Shown: piece after piece, positions 27,801 through 36,120 of the stretch
Position numbering within the stretch: the stretch's first letter is position 1
Layout of the letters: every line of letters starts with the position of its first letter
Origin: Agriterribacter humi
GTDB taxonomy: Bacteria; Bacteroidota; Bacteroidia; Chitinophagales; Chitinophagaceae
Direction: 5' to 3'
DNA: 64,000 nt
Assembly: GCF_009192765.1 (NCBI RefSeq)
Contig: NZ_VOHQ01000007.1
Location: 186,001 to 250,000 of the forward strand
The notes under the pieces: model-generated
What the model was told of the DNA's origin: nothing
Databases searched by the model: none
What the model saw: only the letters and a program-made list of their open reading frames with translations
Position numbers and translations under genes: made by a program

Positions 27801-28485
27801 AAAATATGGAAAAAATAATATGAGGTCCATTTTGCTGGATGAAACAAACGCGTACCTGTGGCAAAGCCGGTGGAATAAAAGTAGCCAGAACATTTTATTA
27901 CATGCGACAAGCTGGGCAGAAATTGATAATAAGGCCGGTGTAGTATTGTATGGGTTAAAAGACCTTGTGGGTGAAGATAATATTAATGCGGCCCTTCGCG
28001 AATTCCGGGATGCTTATGTATTCAGAACATCACCTCCATATGCAGGCACAAAAGAATTATATTCTTATTTAAAAAAGCATGTCCCGGATTCTCTGCAGTA
28101 TTATCTGGAAGATACCTGGGAAAAGATTACTTTTTACGACAACCGCATTATTGAAGCGAAAGCCATTCGCCCTGACAGCAGCGATCACTATAAAATAATT
28201 TTACGATGCAGTACTGCCAAAGTATACCAGGATAATAAGGGCGAAGATAAGCCTGCTACAGCAATGAATGACTATATTGATATTGCTGTTTTTGGAGAAG
28301 ATACCAAAAATAAGGAAGGGCGCAGCGAAGCACATCCTTCATATATTCAAAAGCATCGGCTGACATCGGGCGAACATACTATTGAAATTATGGTAACAGG
28401 AAAACCGGTGAGGGTAGGTATTGACCCATATTTAAAATTGATTGATCGGGTGCCGGCAGATAATATAAAAATGGTAGAGTATTGA
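24841..28485 (+). CDS. ABC permease fused to a zinc-site-less M1 aminopeptidase-like domain
   Basis: 1214-residue fusion. The first 580 residues hold two sets of about six membrane helices each (for example IYFFICFILAFLTFGFG near 20 and the last helix AVWLTAVLLVAFVLTAGF near 562-580), the permease part of the transporter with the ATPase at 23914. From about 590 to the end is an extracytoplasmic region with the fold order of M1 metallopeptidases. Where active M1 enzymes read HExxHQWWG, this protein reads KTLAKQWWG (950-958): both zinc histidines and the catalytic glutamate are replaced. The third-ligand region LLTEGLSKY (971-979) is kept but is one residue longer, and the exopeptidase GAMEN loop is replaced by GITSMAATD. 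It should therefore bind but not cleave peptides, a pseudoenzyme (inference). Intact siblings in Bacteroidota are annotated as permease/M1 aminopeptidase fusions. Confidence 0.9.
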   Translation: MFSQIFFFEIKYRLKKLGVYIYFFICFILAFLTFGFGSLPLDEKQFINSPSSIAYYISMMSMIMMLASSAIMGVPLYRDIEYNTKEYYLSYPITRAGYFWGRFLGSFLFVVILAFGLFLGIYCGTRAGPAFGWESAAHYGPNRFMFYLHPFLTLALPNLFFTSSLFFGLVAILRNVKVIYSSGIMLFLGYLLANFFIHSSSNAYLIHLSDPFASNGVRYITDDQPLSWKNNEVISLDGLFLVNRLMWSGIGTAILLFTWFRFSFERFFRPEKENKLVKQTADKPGKLPLLHIDFKKKYNRPVLYSLTKIEVINIIRDNYFWIIIVAGSIFLGIIFSHGPSNFGVRDYRRTSMILFMFNNNFLIFLFCVIIFYTGEVIRRERTTGFSFVNDALPPPLWILHLAKVLSIVCLSIFLTIAPMLIGLAIQVSSGFYLFNFPVYFNVLFLCVLPKLVEMTMLSFVLHICIRHKFAALGIGIAYTILCVLALQSGYMNYRLLLFSYTPFYAISDFDNVGHMMKPIDWFNMYWLLLGVLLLIVGYLFYMRGTITSFKERMQLARERLKGNAVWLTAVLLVAFVLTAGFNYYNVSYLNHYYTKSEEILQKVEIEKKLKRYEDMPLPMVTDIKMFADLFPEKQRADFRSFVTIVNKTASSIKELLLDGDNVAQYDVKYNNALLSYTCPLFFARGKFNFFGPGQDSSGYRLYQLPQALNPGDTARLELRSSRFFKGFANDLYAAYFLHNGTFMGVGLPSLGYDTDEELRNEEERKEYGLPKRAEEFPLGKEAEGANILLPGRAIGLRKFELTVSTSADQIAIAPGNLEKKWKENGRNYFQYNCNTPGIYTPAAILSARYAELHDSVMVGGSRYIGIDIYYHVTHNTNLQRFVAAYKDGLVYYSKAFGPYPFKQVRLAESSVYAPGITSMAATDVYAERYGWNANFTDPNQFDFCYYTTAKTLAKQWWGNQVAPNHTKGSELLTEGLSKYCALVMCEKKYGKNNMRSILLDETNAYLWQSRWNKSSQNILLHATSWAEIDNKAGVVLYGLKDLVGEDNINAALREFRDAYVFRTSPPYAGTKELYSYLKKHVPDSLQYYLEDTWEKITFYDNRIIEAKAIRPDSSDHYKIILRCSTAKVYQDNKGEDKPATAMNDYIDIAVFGEDTKNKEGRSEAHPSYIQKHRLTSGEHTIEIMVTGKPVRVGIDPYLKLIDRVPADNIKMVEY

Positions 28486-28892
28486 AATAAAATGTTGTTG
28501 TTTCGGAATCTCAGAATTTATTCAAAAACATTTATATCTATTGCCGAATGAGCCACATTCTAACAATATCGAACACCTTTGTATCAAATCCGGACAAACT
28601 GATTATTCTCCCTCTCTGTTAATTCGCTTAAATTCAATCTGTTACCGAAATGGCATAATTTCTTGTGTCATTTAATACCACAGGTCAGTCACGTCATTAA
28701 AAGAGAGATTCATGCGTGAAAACTTTTTTAAAATCACACGGTGAATACTTAAGAAATAAAAAGTATTCAGTTTTAATAAAAGCAGCGCTTGCAACCTTGT
28801 GAAGAATTTGAGAACGGAGTGGATTCTTTTCGCGTTTATGGTTATCAAAACAAAGCGATAGACCCTAAACTATAAATCATAAACAGTTGATT
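28486..28892. other. Intergenic stretch with an 8-bp hairpin
   Basis: 407 bases between two permease genes on the same strand. It holds a perfect 8-bp stem (GAATACTT 28743-28750 with AAGTATTC 28761-28768) followed by AGTTTTAA, a weak terminator candidate. A short plus-strand frame ending at 28875 (CEEFENGVDSFRVYGYQ) looks protein-like and may be the tail of a lost gene; I cannot name it. Confidence 0.45.
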
Positions 28893-31289
28893 ATGTTCAG
28901 AAGTTATTTGAAAATTGCTTTCAGGAGTTTCATGAAAAACAGGCTGGTTTCTTTCATCAATATATTTGGATTGGGATTAAGCATGTCTGTAGGGATGATG
29001 ATTATGGTTCGTCTGCAGGATCAGTTCAGTTATGATAATTTTCATCCGGCAGGAGATCGTGTTTATCGTGTGCTCAGCGACTTTAGCAAGAAAACAGGAG
29101 AGCAATGGACGATGGCAAGCACACCTTTTCCTTTGAGGGATAAACTGCAAACAGATTTTGCGGGTATTGAAGATGCGGTTAATATTTATCCCCAATTAAA
29201 TGTTAGGGCTACAGCAGGCGGAAAAGAGATTTATCTAAATGGTGCTTTTACCACATCTTCTTTCTTTCACATATTCGGCTTTTCTCTTGAACAGGGAAAC
29301 CCCGCAACGGCTTTAAACAATCCGGGTAGTATTGTAATCAGCAAAAACACGGCGGATAAATTTTTCGGGGCAGAAAACCCTATTGGTAAAGTTTTTACTT
29401 TAGAAAAAGGCGAAACTTTTGTAGTAACAGGTGTGTTGAACAAAATGCCCGGAAAATCTCATATTAATTACGATGCGTATGCGTCTTCTTCCAGCATCGT
29501 AAATATGGAAAAGAACAACAGCATCCCATCAAAATCTTCTGATTGGTATGCTTTTAATAACGCATATACTTATGTGCTATTAAAAAAAGGGGTTACTACT
29601 GCAACGTTGAAAAACGAATTAAAAAGCATATCCGGTGAATTAAACAGCAATATGAAAGAAGGGCATGTGGCATTTGAAATCCAGTCAGTCAATAAAATAA
29701 CACCTGGTTCCGACTATCTCTACAATGATACAGGTAGCGGTGGTTCATGGTCAAAGCTTTATTTTGAAATGGGCTTTGCTTTTATCATTTTGCTCGCGGC
29801 TTGTTTTAATTATACCAATCTTACCATTGCGCGTGCATTAACGCGTGCAAAAGAAGTTGGTGTGCGAAAGGTGACTGGTGCTAAACGCAGCCAAATATTT
29901 GTACAGTACATTATTGAATCTGTATTGCTTTCCTTTCTTGCTTTATCTTTTGCATGGGTATTGCTTTCGTTCATCATTCAATATGCACCATTTAACGACG
30001 ACTATGAATTTATTCCTTCTACTTTCAGGTATAATACCGGACTGTTGTTCTGGTCAGCGGGGTTCGCCTTATTTACAGGGTTGCTTGCGGGTAGTGCTCC
30101 GGCATGGATATTATCTTCTTTTAAGCCTTTGCGTGTGTTGAAGAACCTGGTTACCGCACGTATAATGGGAAAAGTAAGTGTTCAAAAAACTTTAATTGTT
30201 TTTCAATATAGTCTTTCGCTGGTTATTATTATTTTTTTAGTAGCTTTTTATAAACAGTTTTCATTGATGGGCGAAGCTGATCCTGGATTCAAAAGAGACA
30301 ACGTGTTGGTGTTGCCCTTAAATGGTCTGGATAAAGATATCCTTGCGCAAAAAATTTCATCATTGAATGGAGTAAAGTCAGTCAGTGCCATGTCTTCCCA
30401 GTTTAAAAAACATTTCGCCGGCATGAGTGCGACAGTTTGGTTAAATAACAAACAGGATGCGATATCGCTGAATTATTTTTATGCCGAGCCAATGTTCATA
30501 GATGACATGGAATTAAAAATACTTTCGGGACAAAATTTGTACAATACTTCGGCAGACAATACCGAGAGTAGCATACTTATCAATGAACAGGCTGCCAGAG
30601 CGTTTGGATTTAAACACAACAACGATGCCCCTGGAAAATCTTTATGGATAAATGATTCAACCAGACTACAGATCACAGGTGTACTCAAAGATTTCAACTA
30701 TGTCAATGCAGGCAGCACGATAATGCCTTTGGCCATCAGAAATAAAAAAAACGAATACAATTATTTGTATGTGGCTGTTCATAATGCCGATAAGGAGAAA
30801 TTGGTAAACCGTATTGAGCAGGAGTGGGCCAAACTTGCTCCGGCACAGCTATTTACTTTTTCATGGCTCAGTGAAGATTTGGCTAAGAACAATTCTCAAT
30901 CGGCTACTATATCCCTGTTGGGTTATCTTGCGTTTATAGCTTTTTCTATTGCATCGCTGGGTTTATTAGGACTGGTAGTTTATTCGGTTGAAGTTAAACG
31001 AAAAGAGATTAGTATAAGAAAGATCATAGGAGCAACTGAAAGACAATTGGTGAGTATGCTCTCGAAAGGATTTATAAAACTATTGATTATTGCAGGGCTC
31101 ATTTCCATGCCAATTGGATATGTATTGGGTTTTTTATTCCTGCAAAACTTTACGAACCGTACTCATTTCGGACCGCTAAACGTATTCGCTTGTTTTTTGA
31201 TTTTGTTTGTTATGGGGTTGATCACCATCATTTCCCAAACTTATAAATCGGCAACGGTAAACCCTGCAAACGATTTGAGGATGGAATAA
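28893..31289 (+). CDS. ABC transporter permease, FtsX/MacB type
   Basis: 798 residues from the ATG at 28893 (the in-frame TTG at 28887 is not needed). The layout is that of Bacteroidota FtsX-like permeases: N-terminal helix (FINIFGLGLSMSVGMMIMV), MacB-type periplasmic domain about 45-275, a three-helix FtsX block about 280-415, a second periplasmic domain, and a second FtsX block about 670-790 ending PANDLRME. The EVGVRKVTGAKRSQIF and EISIRKIIGATERQLV segments are the cytoplasmic coupling helices that touch the ATPase. These proteins are mechanotransmitting exporters of peptides, lipids or drugs. No dedicated ATPase is adjacent other than the one at 23914. Some such permeases respond to LytTR systems, which fits the neighbours. 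Confidence 0.92.
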   Translation: MFRSYLKIAFRSFMKNRLVSFINIFGLGLSMSVGMMIMVRLQDQFSYDNFHPAGDRVYRVLSDFSKKTGEQWTMASTPFPLRDKLQTDFAGIEDAVNIYPQLNVRATAGGKEIYLNGAFTTSSFFHIFGFSLEQGNPATALNNPGSIVISKNTADKFFGAENPIGKVFTLEKGETFVVTGVLNKMPGKSHINYDAYASSSSIVNMEKNNSIPSKSSDWYAFNNAYTYVLLKKGVTTATLKNELKSISGELNSNMKEGHVAFEIQSVNKITPGSDYLYNDTGSGGSWSKLYFEMGFAFIILLAACFNYTNLTIARALTRAKEVGVRKVTGAKRSQIFVQYIIESVLLSFLALSFAWVLLSFIIQYAPFNDDYEFIPSTFRYNTGLLFWSAGFALFTGLLAGSAPAWILSSFKPLRVLKNLVTARIMGKVSVQKTLIVFQYSLSLVIIIFLVAFYKQFSLMGEADPGFKRDNVLVLPLNGLDKDILAQKISSLNGVKSVSAMSSQFKKHFAGMSATVWLNNKQDAISLNYFYAEPMFIDDMELKILSGQNLYNTSADNTESSILINEQAARAFGFKHNNDAPGKSLWINDSTRLQITGVLKDFNYVNAGSTIMPLAIRNKKNEYNYLYVAVHNADKEKLVNRIEQEWAKLAPAQLFTFSWLSEDLAKNNSQSATISLLGYLAFIAFSIASLGLLGLVVYSVEVKRKEISIRKIIGATERQLVSMLSKGFIKLLIIAGLISMPIGYVLGFLFLQNFTNRTHFGPLNVFACFLILFVMGLITIISQTYKSATVNPANDLRME

Positions 31290-31541
31290 AAAACCGCGCC
31301 CGGCCTCTTACCTAAACTTCGAAACGAGCACGCCCAAAGTCCACTTAATGCAAGGCAAAAATTACTGGAAATGCACCGTTCCAAACGCGATCCAGAGCAG
31401 CCAGCAATCGAGAAAACTGAAAAACAATTAAACAGTCTTCTTTATGATTTGCTTAAGCCAGAACAGGTTCCCGACTCTATTTCCCCCGAGTTGCTGAAAG
31501 AAGCGCGCAGGCGGCGAAAACGACATGAACACCACTTGTAA
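31290..31541 (+). pseudogene. C-terminal fragment resembling a mobilisation relaxase tail
   Basis: The frame is open right after the permease stop at 31289 with no start until an ATG at 31371, and it reads like the end of a longer protein: LRNEHAQSPLNARQKLLEM, then LLYDLLKPEQVPDSISPELL, ending in a strongly basic KEARRRRKRHEHHL. The composition and the small membrane-protein gene that follows resemble the 3' end of Bacteroidota mobilisation operons, where a relaxase is followed by such a gene (recall, not searched). The rest of the relaxase is absent, so this is a truncation fused to the permease's 3' flank. Confidence 0.4.
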
Positions 31542-31571
31542 TGATTTTTAAAAATTAAAAGAGCAATTTTT

Positions 31572-31969
31572 ATGGAAGCACCTAAAAAACCTAATACGCC
31601 CGAAAAGACATTCTCGATCTGGTACTGAATGAAATCCTGGAGCAGCTGACGGAAACAAACAAAACTAATTCTGGAATAATTGAGGCACTTAATCATTTGT
31701 CGGGTAGAGTCAGCAGCTATGATGAAAAGCTGAAAAACCTAACAATAAATGTACGCGAACCAGATACCAGGCCAATCAAAGAAATTGTTGAAAAAGGGTT
31801 TAAGCACGCCAACCAAATATTGGATTTAAGACTAAATAAGGTTCGAGAAAACAACTGGCGCCTGTTTCTGCAATCAGATGCAAAAAAATGGGTAGTTATC
31901 TTACTCATAGCTGCACTCTTTTTGACCTACTTGTACCTTTTTGCGATACGTTTGGTAAACGCCCCATGA
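31572..31969 (+). pseudogene. Small tail-anchored membrane protein, frameshifted, mobile-element associated
   Basis: ATG at 31572 gives MEAPKKPNTPEK and then leaves frame; the continuation in the next frame reads DILDLVLNEILEQLTETNK and runs to 31969. Adding one A to the four-A run at 31603-31606 joins the two exactly (EKDILDLV), giving about 132 residues: a soluble coiled-coil-prone N-terminus, DTRPIKEIVEKGFKHANQIL in the middle and one C-terminal membrane helix (VVILLIAALFLTYLYLFAI). Proteins of this look accompany relaxase genes in Bacteroidota mobilisable elements, which fits the fragment just upstream. It could be a true loss-of-function mutation or a homopolymer sequencing error. Confidence 0.5.
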
Positions 31970-32106
31970 AAGGCATGAATGATTGGGAATATCCTAAGTC
32001 AAAATGTTGAGTTGTAAAGTTCAACCCCATCTTAACGGGTGCTTACTATAACTCGGGAAGTGATTTCCAGAGGCAGGCAAAATTCATTCTATTTTCTATA
32101 AAATTA

Positions 32107-33966
32107 ATGCGTTTTTTTTGCTCTATGACTCCAGTTAAACTTCGCCAAACTACACCGGTGATACGCCATATCGCGGCTTTTTGTACTGTGTTTTGCATGA
32201 CCTTGTCACCTGTACTTGGCCAAAAAAAGATCAGTTATTCGAGGCAGGAATACATGATTGCCATGCGCGATGGGATCAAATTATATACCCTTGTATATGC
32301 TCCCGATAGTCTGCAGGACCAATTTCCAATCCTGATCTCAAGAGGTCCTTACGGAAGCGCACACATTGGAAAACCGACAGGCGTATTGGCTGAGGATGGA
32401 TATATATGGGTATACCAGGACATCCGTGGAAAGCATAAAAGTGAAGGCCAGTACGTAATGAACCGGCCGGTACTGGATAAGCCGGGCAATATCGATGAAA
32501 GCACCGATACCTACGATACCATTGAATGGCTGATACACAACATAAAAAACAATAACGGCAAAGCTGGCATTTTAGGCAGTTCCTATTATGGTTGGACCAC
32601 ATTGGCCGGTTCCGCCCGTCCGCATCCTGCTTTAAAAGCTGCCAATCCGCAGGCGGCGATGGGGGATTTGTTTTTAGGAGATGATTTTCACCATAATGGA
32701 GCTTTCCGTTTATCTTATGCGCTTGATTATACTTTTGGGGAAGAGGGTTCCAGGACGGATACCAGTTTTCAATATGATGAGTACGATGTATATACCTGGT
32801 TCCTGAAACTCGGCCCATTGTCTAATGTCAATAAACGATATTTCCATAACAGGATTCCTACCTGGAATCTTTTTATGCAACACCCGAACTATGATTCATT
32901 TTGGCGGGTGCGGTCGCCTTTGAGTTATATGGATTACCCGAGAGTTGCCACCCTGCATACTGGTGGCGTCTGGGATCCGGAAGACCTGAATGGCCCACAG
33001 CTGATGTACACTGAAATGGAAAAGCGCGACAGCAATAACAAGAATTTCATTTGTCTCGGGCCATGGATTCATGGAGCATGGAATTGGGACAGCATCTGGC
33101 GGTTGGACCGGTATGTCATGGGCAGTAATACTTCAGGCTATTTTCAGAGGAATATACAAAAGGTCTTTTTCGATTACTGGCTGAAGGGTATTGGAGACGG
33201 GAAATTTCCGGAAGCAACTGTTTTTCAAACAGGAAGTAACGTTTGGAAAACCTACAACACCTGGCCGCCAAAAGAGGCAGTCATTAACAAAATATACCCG
33301 GCTGCTGGCGGAAAAATGTCATTCGAAAAGCCTTCTGTACCTGGAAAGCAGGCGTATGACGAATATGTAAGTGATCCAAAAAAACCTGTGCCTTACCGGC
33401 CGAGGCCTATCGAGCAGACTTATGGGCCTGGTTCACGTTGGTATCTCTGGATGTTAGGTGATCAGCGGTTTGTTGATGGAAGGCCGGATGTCGTTAGCTG
33501 GCAGACTGATACTCTTACGCAAGATATGACGGTGACCGGTGAGATCATTGCCCACGTGTTTGCATCGACCACCGGCAGCGATGCGGATTTTGTAGTGAAA
33601 CTGATCGATGTATATCCGGGGCATGTTAAAGATGACATAAAGTTGGGTGGATACCAGTTTATGATAGCCAGTGAGATATTCAGGGGACGATTTCGTAAAA
33701 GTTTTTCCAAACCGGAAGCCTTTACACCGGGAAAGGTTGAAGAAATCAAAATCGGACTACACCAGGTAGACCATGTTTTTAAAAAAGGCCATCGCATTAT
33801 GGTGCAGGTGCAAAGCAGCTGGTTCCCCCTTATAGACATGAATCCACAGAAATTCGTGCCCAATATTTATGATGCCAAAGCTTCAGACTACCAAAAGGCA
33901 ACAATCCGTATACATAGAAGCGCCGAGTTTGCCACCTACCTGGAGCTTCCGCAAGTGACAAAATAA
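32107..33966 (+). CDS. CocE/NonD family hydrolase (X-Pro dipeptidyl-peptidase S15-like)
   Basis: 619-residue secreted alpha/beta hydrolase with a jelly-roll C-terminus, the CocE/S15 layout. Signal peptide near 17-39 (AAFCTVFCMTLSPVLGQ; an alternative start at 32125 keeps it). Nucleophile Ser159 in GSSYYG, oxyanion region HIGKPTGVLAEDGY, catalytic Asp in GGVWDPEDLNG (about 290) and His in CLGPWIHGAWNWD (about 327). The C-terminal domain includes HVFASTTGSDADFVVKL, typical of the family. Such enzymes hydrolyse acyl esters, glutaryl-7-ACA-like amides or Pro-peptides; the substrate cannot be told. It is intact amid fragments of mobile DNA and is followed 88 bases later by an AraC regulator, perhaps its controller. 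Confidence 0.9.
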   Translation: MRFFCSMTPVKLRQTTPVIRHIAAFCTVFCMTLSPVLGQKKISYSRQEYMIAMRDGIKLYTLVYAPDSLQDQFPILISRGPYGSAHIGKPTGVLAEDGYIWVYQDIRGKHKSEGQYVMNRPVLDKPGNIDESTDTYDTIEWLIHNIKNNNGKAGILGSSYYGWTTLAGSARPHPALKAANPQAAMGDLFLGDDFHHNGAFRLSYALDYTFGEEGSRTDTSFQYDEYDVYTWFLKLGPLSNVNKRYFHNRIPTWNLFMQHPNYDSFWRVRSPLSYMDYPRVATLHTGGVWDPEDLNGPQLMYTEMEKRDSNNKNFICLGPWIHGAWNWDSIWRLDRYVMGSNTSGYFQRNIQKVFFDYWLKGIGDGKFPEATVFQTGSNVWKTYNTWPPKEAVINKIYPAAGGKMSFEKPSVPGKQAYDEYVSDPKKPVPYRPRPIEQTYGPGSRWYLWMLGDQRFVDGRPDVVSWQTDTLTQDMTVTGEIIAHVFASTTGSDADFVVKLIDVYPGHVKDDIKLGGYQFMIASEIFRGRFRKSFSKPEAFTPGKVEEIKIGLHQVDHVFKKGHRIMVQVQSSWFPLIDMNPQKFVPNIYDAKASDYQKATIRIHRSAEFATYLELPQVTK

Positions 33967-34054
33967 TCTTACATCAACTTTTACTTTCTTGTGGCTGCGA
34001 TTTGTATTAACATAGTTACATTTATGGAGCAAGTTTACGTTAATTACTTTTTGC

Positions 34055-34846
34055 ATGCTGGTATTGGAGAAAGGCATTTACCTGGGAACTGTGTTAGACG
34101 CGGCCGGCGATGAAGGCTTTCGTATCGGACGCGTATCCTATCAGGCAGATGGTTCCTGTGATGATATGCACTGCCATGAAAATCCGCACATCAGTTTTGT
34201 TTTAACGGGTGGGAATGTGGAGAAGCGCAAACACATTGAATTTGAAAGATTACCTGGGAAAGTCACTTTTTATCACTCTGGTGAAGCTCACCAGAATATT
34301 CACAAAGCTGGTGATTCGAGGCACATTAACATTGAAATTTGTACTTCTTACCTCGGGAATAATTTATTGGATGCTGAAAAAATAAATAAAGCCTGCCAGG
34401 CAGAACCGGATATTAAGTTTCTGATCCTGAAAATGTATAAGGAGCTTTTGATCGACGATGATTATTCCGGTACTTCTATCAGGTTGCTTATGCTCGAAAT
34501 GTTGTCTGCTTCCAAGCATTTGTCCTCCACCCGGCCAGTATGGATAAACAAAGTTCAACAGGTACTCAATGATCGCTGGAATGAGGCGCCAACGCTGCGG
34601 GATTTGTCGGCTGCCGCTGGTGTCCATCCCATTACGATTTCAAAACACTTCCGCAAGTATTTCAACTGCACGCTAGGTGAATATATGCGCAAGCTCAGAA
34701 TAAACAATTCAATTGCCCTGGTTCAATCGACTGGCACCTCTCTCACCGATGTCGCCTATGAATGTGGTTTTGCCGACCAAAGTCATTTTACGAGGACTTT
34801 TAAGCAGATGACCAGTTTTCTGCCCAAGCAGTACCAGCGGTTATAG
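34055..34846 (+). CDS. AraC family transcriptional regulator with cupin domain
   Basis: 263 residues. N-terminal cupin-like sensing domain about 15-110 (DDMHCHENPHISFVLTGGN, with metal-site-like His residues), C-terminal AraC double helix-turn-helix about 160-262 (LRDLSAAAGVHPITISKHF, then GTSLTDVAYECGFADQSHF). This type usually activates transport or enzyme genes in response to a small ligand. It lies 88 bases after the CocE-type hydrolase on the same strand and the two may be a functional unit. Its 3' end abuts a truncated minus-strand gene, which marks a recombination junction at about 34860. Confidence 0.92.
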   Translation: MLVLEKGIYLGTVLDAAGDEGFRIGRVSYQADGSCDDMHCHENPHISFVLTGGNVEKRKHIEFERLPGKVTFYHSGEAHQNIHKAGDSRHINIEICTSYLGNNLLDAEKINKACQAEPDIKFLILKMYKELLIDDDYSGTSIRLLMLEMLSASKHLSSTRPVWINKVQQVLNDRWNEAPTLRDLSAAAGVHPITISKHFRKYFNCTLGEYMRKLRINNSIALVQSTGTSLTDVAYECGFADQSHFTRTFKQMTSFLPKQYQRL

Positions 34847-35033
34847 ACGAGGATGGTTTTCGAAAAATTGACGGATCGTTAATTGCCCGGTCGAATTTCT
34901 TGAAATTTACGCCCAGGTCTTTGTACACCGTGGTTTTTGGAATAAATGTAAAAACGTCCCTGAAAGTTTTGATGTGCCCAGAGTCGATTAGCGCCTTTAT
35001 TATATTGTACCGATTATCTTTATACCTTTTCAT
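34800..35033 (-). pseudogene. Truncated small regulator gene fragment
   Basis: A minus-strand frame starts ATG at 35033 and reads YNIIKALIDSGHIKTFRDVF then FIPKTTVYKDLGVNFKKFD. I recognise this as the N-terminal part of a small DNA-binding-like family common in Bacteroidota, often near mobile genes (recall, unnamed). The family-like sequence stops at about 34865 (NDPSIFR); beyond that the frame runs into the 3' end of the AraC gene, so the real C-terminus is lost. Confidence 0.45.
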
Positions 35034-35078
35034 GCACTCTGCTGATGAAAGTTCCTGTATAATTTATAGCGGAAATGA

Positions 35079-35212
35079 TCATATTTTCTCTTCGTCAACT
35101 GGCTGCTCTTCGATGTGTATCAACAATTTCCAACACGGAATGTCCAGGGATTCAGCCAGTGTAAATAATGTGCTTATTGTAACGTTAACTTGTCCATTTT
35201 CCATCCTGCAAT
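35079..35212 (-). pseudogene. XRE family regulator, C-terminal fragment
   Basis: The minus-strand frame reads RMENGQVNVTISTLFTLAES then LDIPCWKLLIHIEE and stops at 35079. This is the recognition-helix end and following turn of an XRE/Cro helix-turn-helix protein (compare the usual IENGQxNxTISTLxxLAxAL). The first half of the domain is missing: an in-frame TAG lies just upstream and the sequence there belongs to the DUF3945 fragment on the other strand. It is too short to be functional. Confidence 0.6.
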
Positions 35213-35665
35213 GTGAATACTACGGAAGCCTATAATCTTTTATCCGGTCGCTGCATACAGAGCGGCAGCACATGGATGCAGCTTGACTTTAACGACAAAA
35301 ACCCGAACGGGAACTTCCGTATCAAGCAATTTCATTCAGATTATGGCTATGATCTTGAAAAGGTCTTGCAACAGTTTCCGTTGAAAGACCTGCTTAATAA
35401 AGTTGAAGCAGATAAACTGCACGATGGATTAAAGAATGGCAACCGTATATCTGTCAGCTTTGTAAAAGATGGTAATGAGCATCGGTTTTATATTGAAGCG
35501 AACCCACAGTTCAAATCAGTAAATATCTACGATGAGCACTCCAGAAAGATAACACTTCATACAGCATTAGGCAATAAGACAATGGATGCTATGAAAGTGA
35601 CACATAAGGTCAATGAGCAGCAACAACAAAATCAGGCAAAGAAGAATGGTATGCGCATAAGCTGA
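35213..35665 (+). pseudogene. C-terminal fragment of a DUF3945-type conjugative-element protein
   Basis: 151-codon frame from a GTG. It reads EAYNLLSGR at the start, then MQLDFNDKNPNGNFRIKQFH, FKSVNIYDEHSRKI and ends in a polar QQQQNQAKKNGMRIS tail. I recognise the C-terminal module of the long DUF3945/DUF4099 proteins of Bacteroidota conjugative plasmids and transposons, whose role is not settled (recall). Only the last module remains and it is fused to a fragment of an XRE gene on the opposite strand at about 35213, so this is a relic. Confidence 0.6.
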
Positions 35666-35679
35666 TAAAGATATGAATA

Positions 35680-35748
35680 ATGGAAAGGCTAAATTATTTA
35701 TCGGATTTTTTTGAGGCTATAAAGTCTGATGCCCGGATTAGCAATTAG
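35680..35748 (+). pseudogene. 5' remnant of a mobile-element HTH gene
   Basis: ATG at 35680 gives MERLNYLSDFFEAIKSDARI and hits TAG after 23 codons. The sequence resembles the start of a Bacteroidota regulator-like family whose members continue SHIxLYAALLQYW; the following bases (CCGATTGTACTATG) look like a mutated version of that continuation. No intact frame follows. Confidence 0.35.
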
Positions 35749-36120
35749 CCGATTGTACTATGTCTTGCCCCACTTGAGCCAACCCGCCTGTTAATACGCC
35801 TGTGACTTGTCCCAGGCAAAAAAAATGGGAGCTTAATATTATTCCATGAGCATGAGGTCAACGGAAACTATACTACACGAACTAATTGAAATTTATTTGT
35901 CTGCAGCAAAACATAATTAAAAGCCAGTGGAAGCAAAGCCTGCTGAATTTAATTGAGCGCCAGGTCTAACTGCCGGGAACTTACTATTTGTCAATGTCAA
36001 ACAAAACACAATCAATAAAAGGACTATTGCGAACGGTCAAAATAAGCCTATACAAAACTGGCAAGAACTTACCTATACAAACCACGTCTACGCAGCGCTG
36101 GCAAAGCCGAAAGAATTGCT
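35749..36120. other. Gene-free stretch among relics
   Basis: About 370 bases. A 75-codon plus-strand frame at 35988-36215 overlaps the integrase relic on the other strand and has no recognisable features. I see nothing else. Confidence 0.55.

Noticed and set aside
28743-28768. 8-bp hairpin as a firm terminator of the permease/M1-like gene
   Set aside because: It is 260 bases beyond the stop codon, short and with a weak T tract; mentioned only as a candidate.
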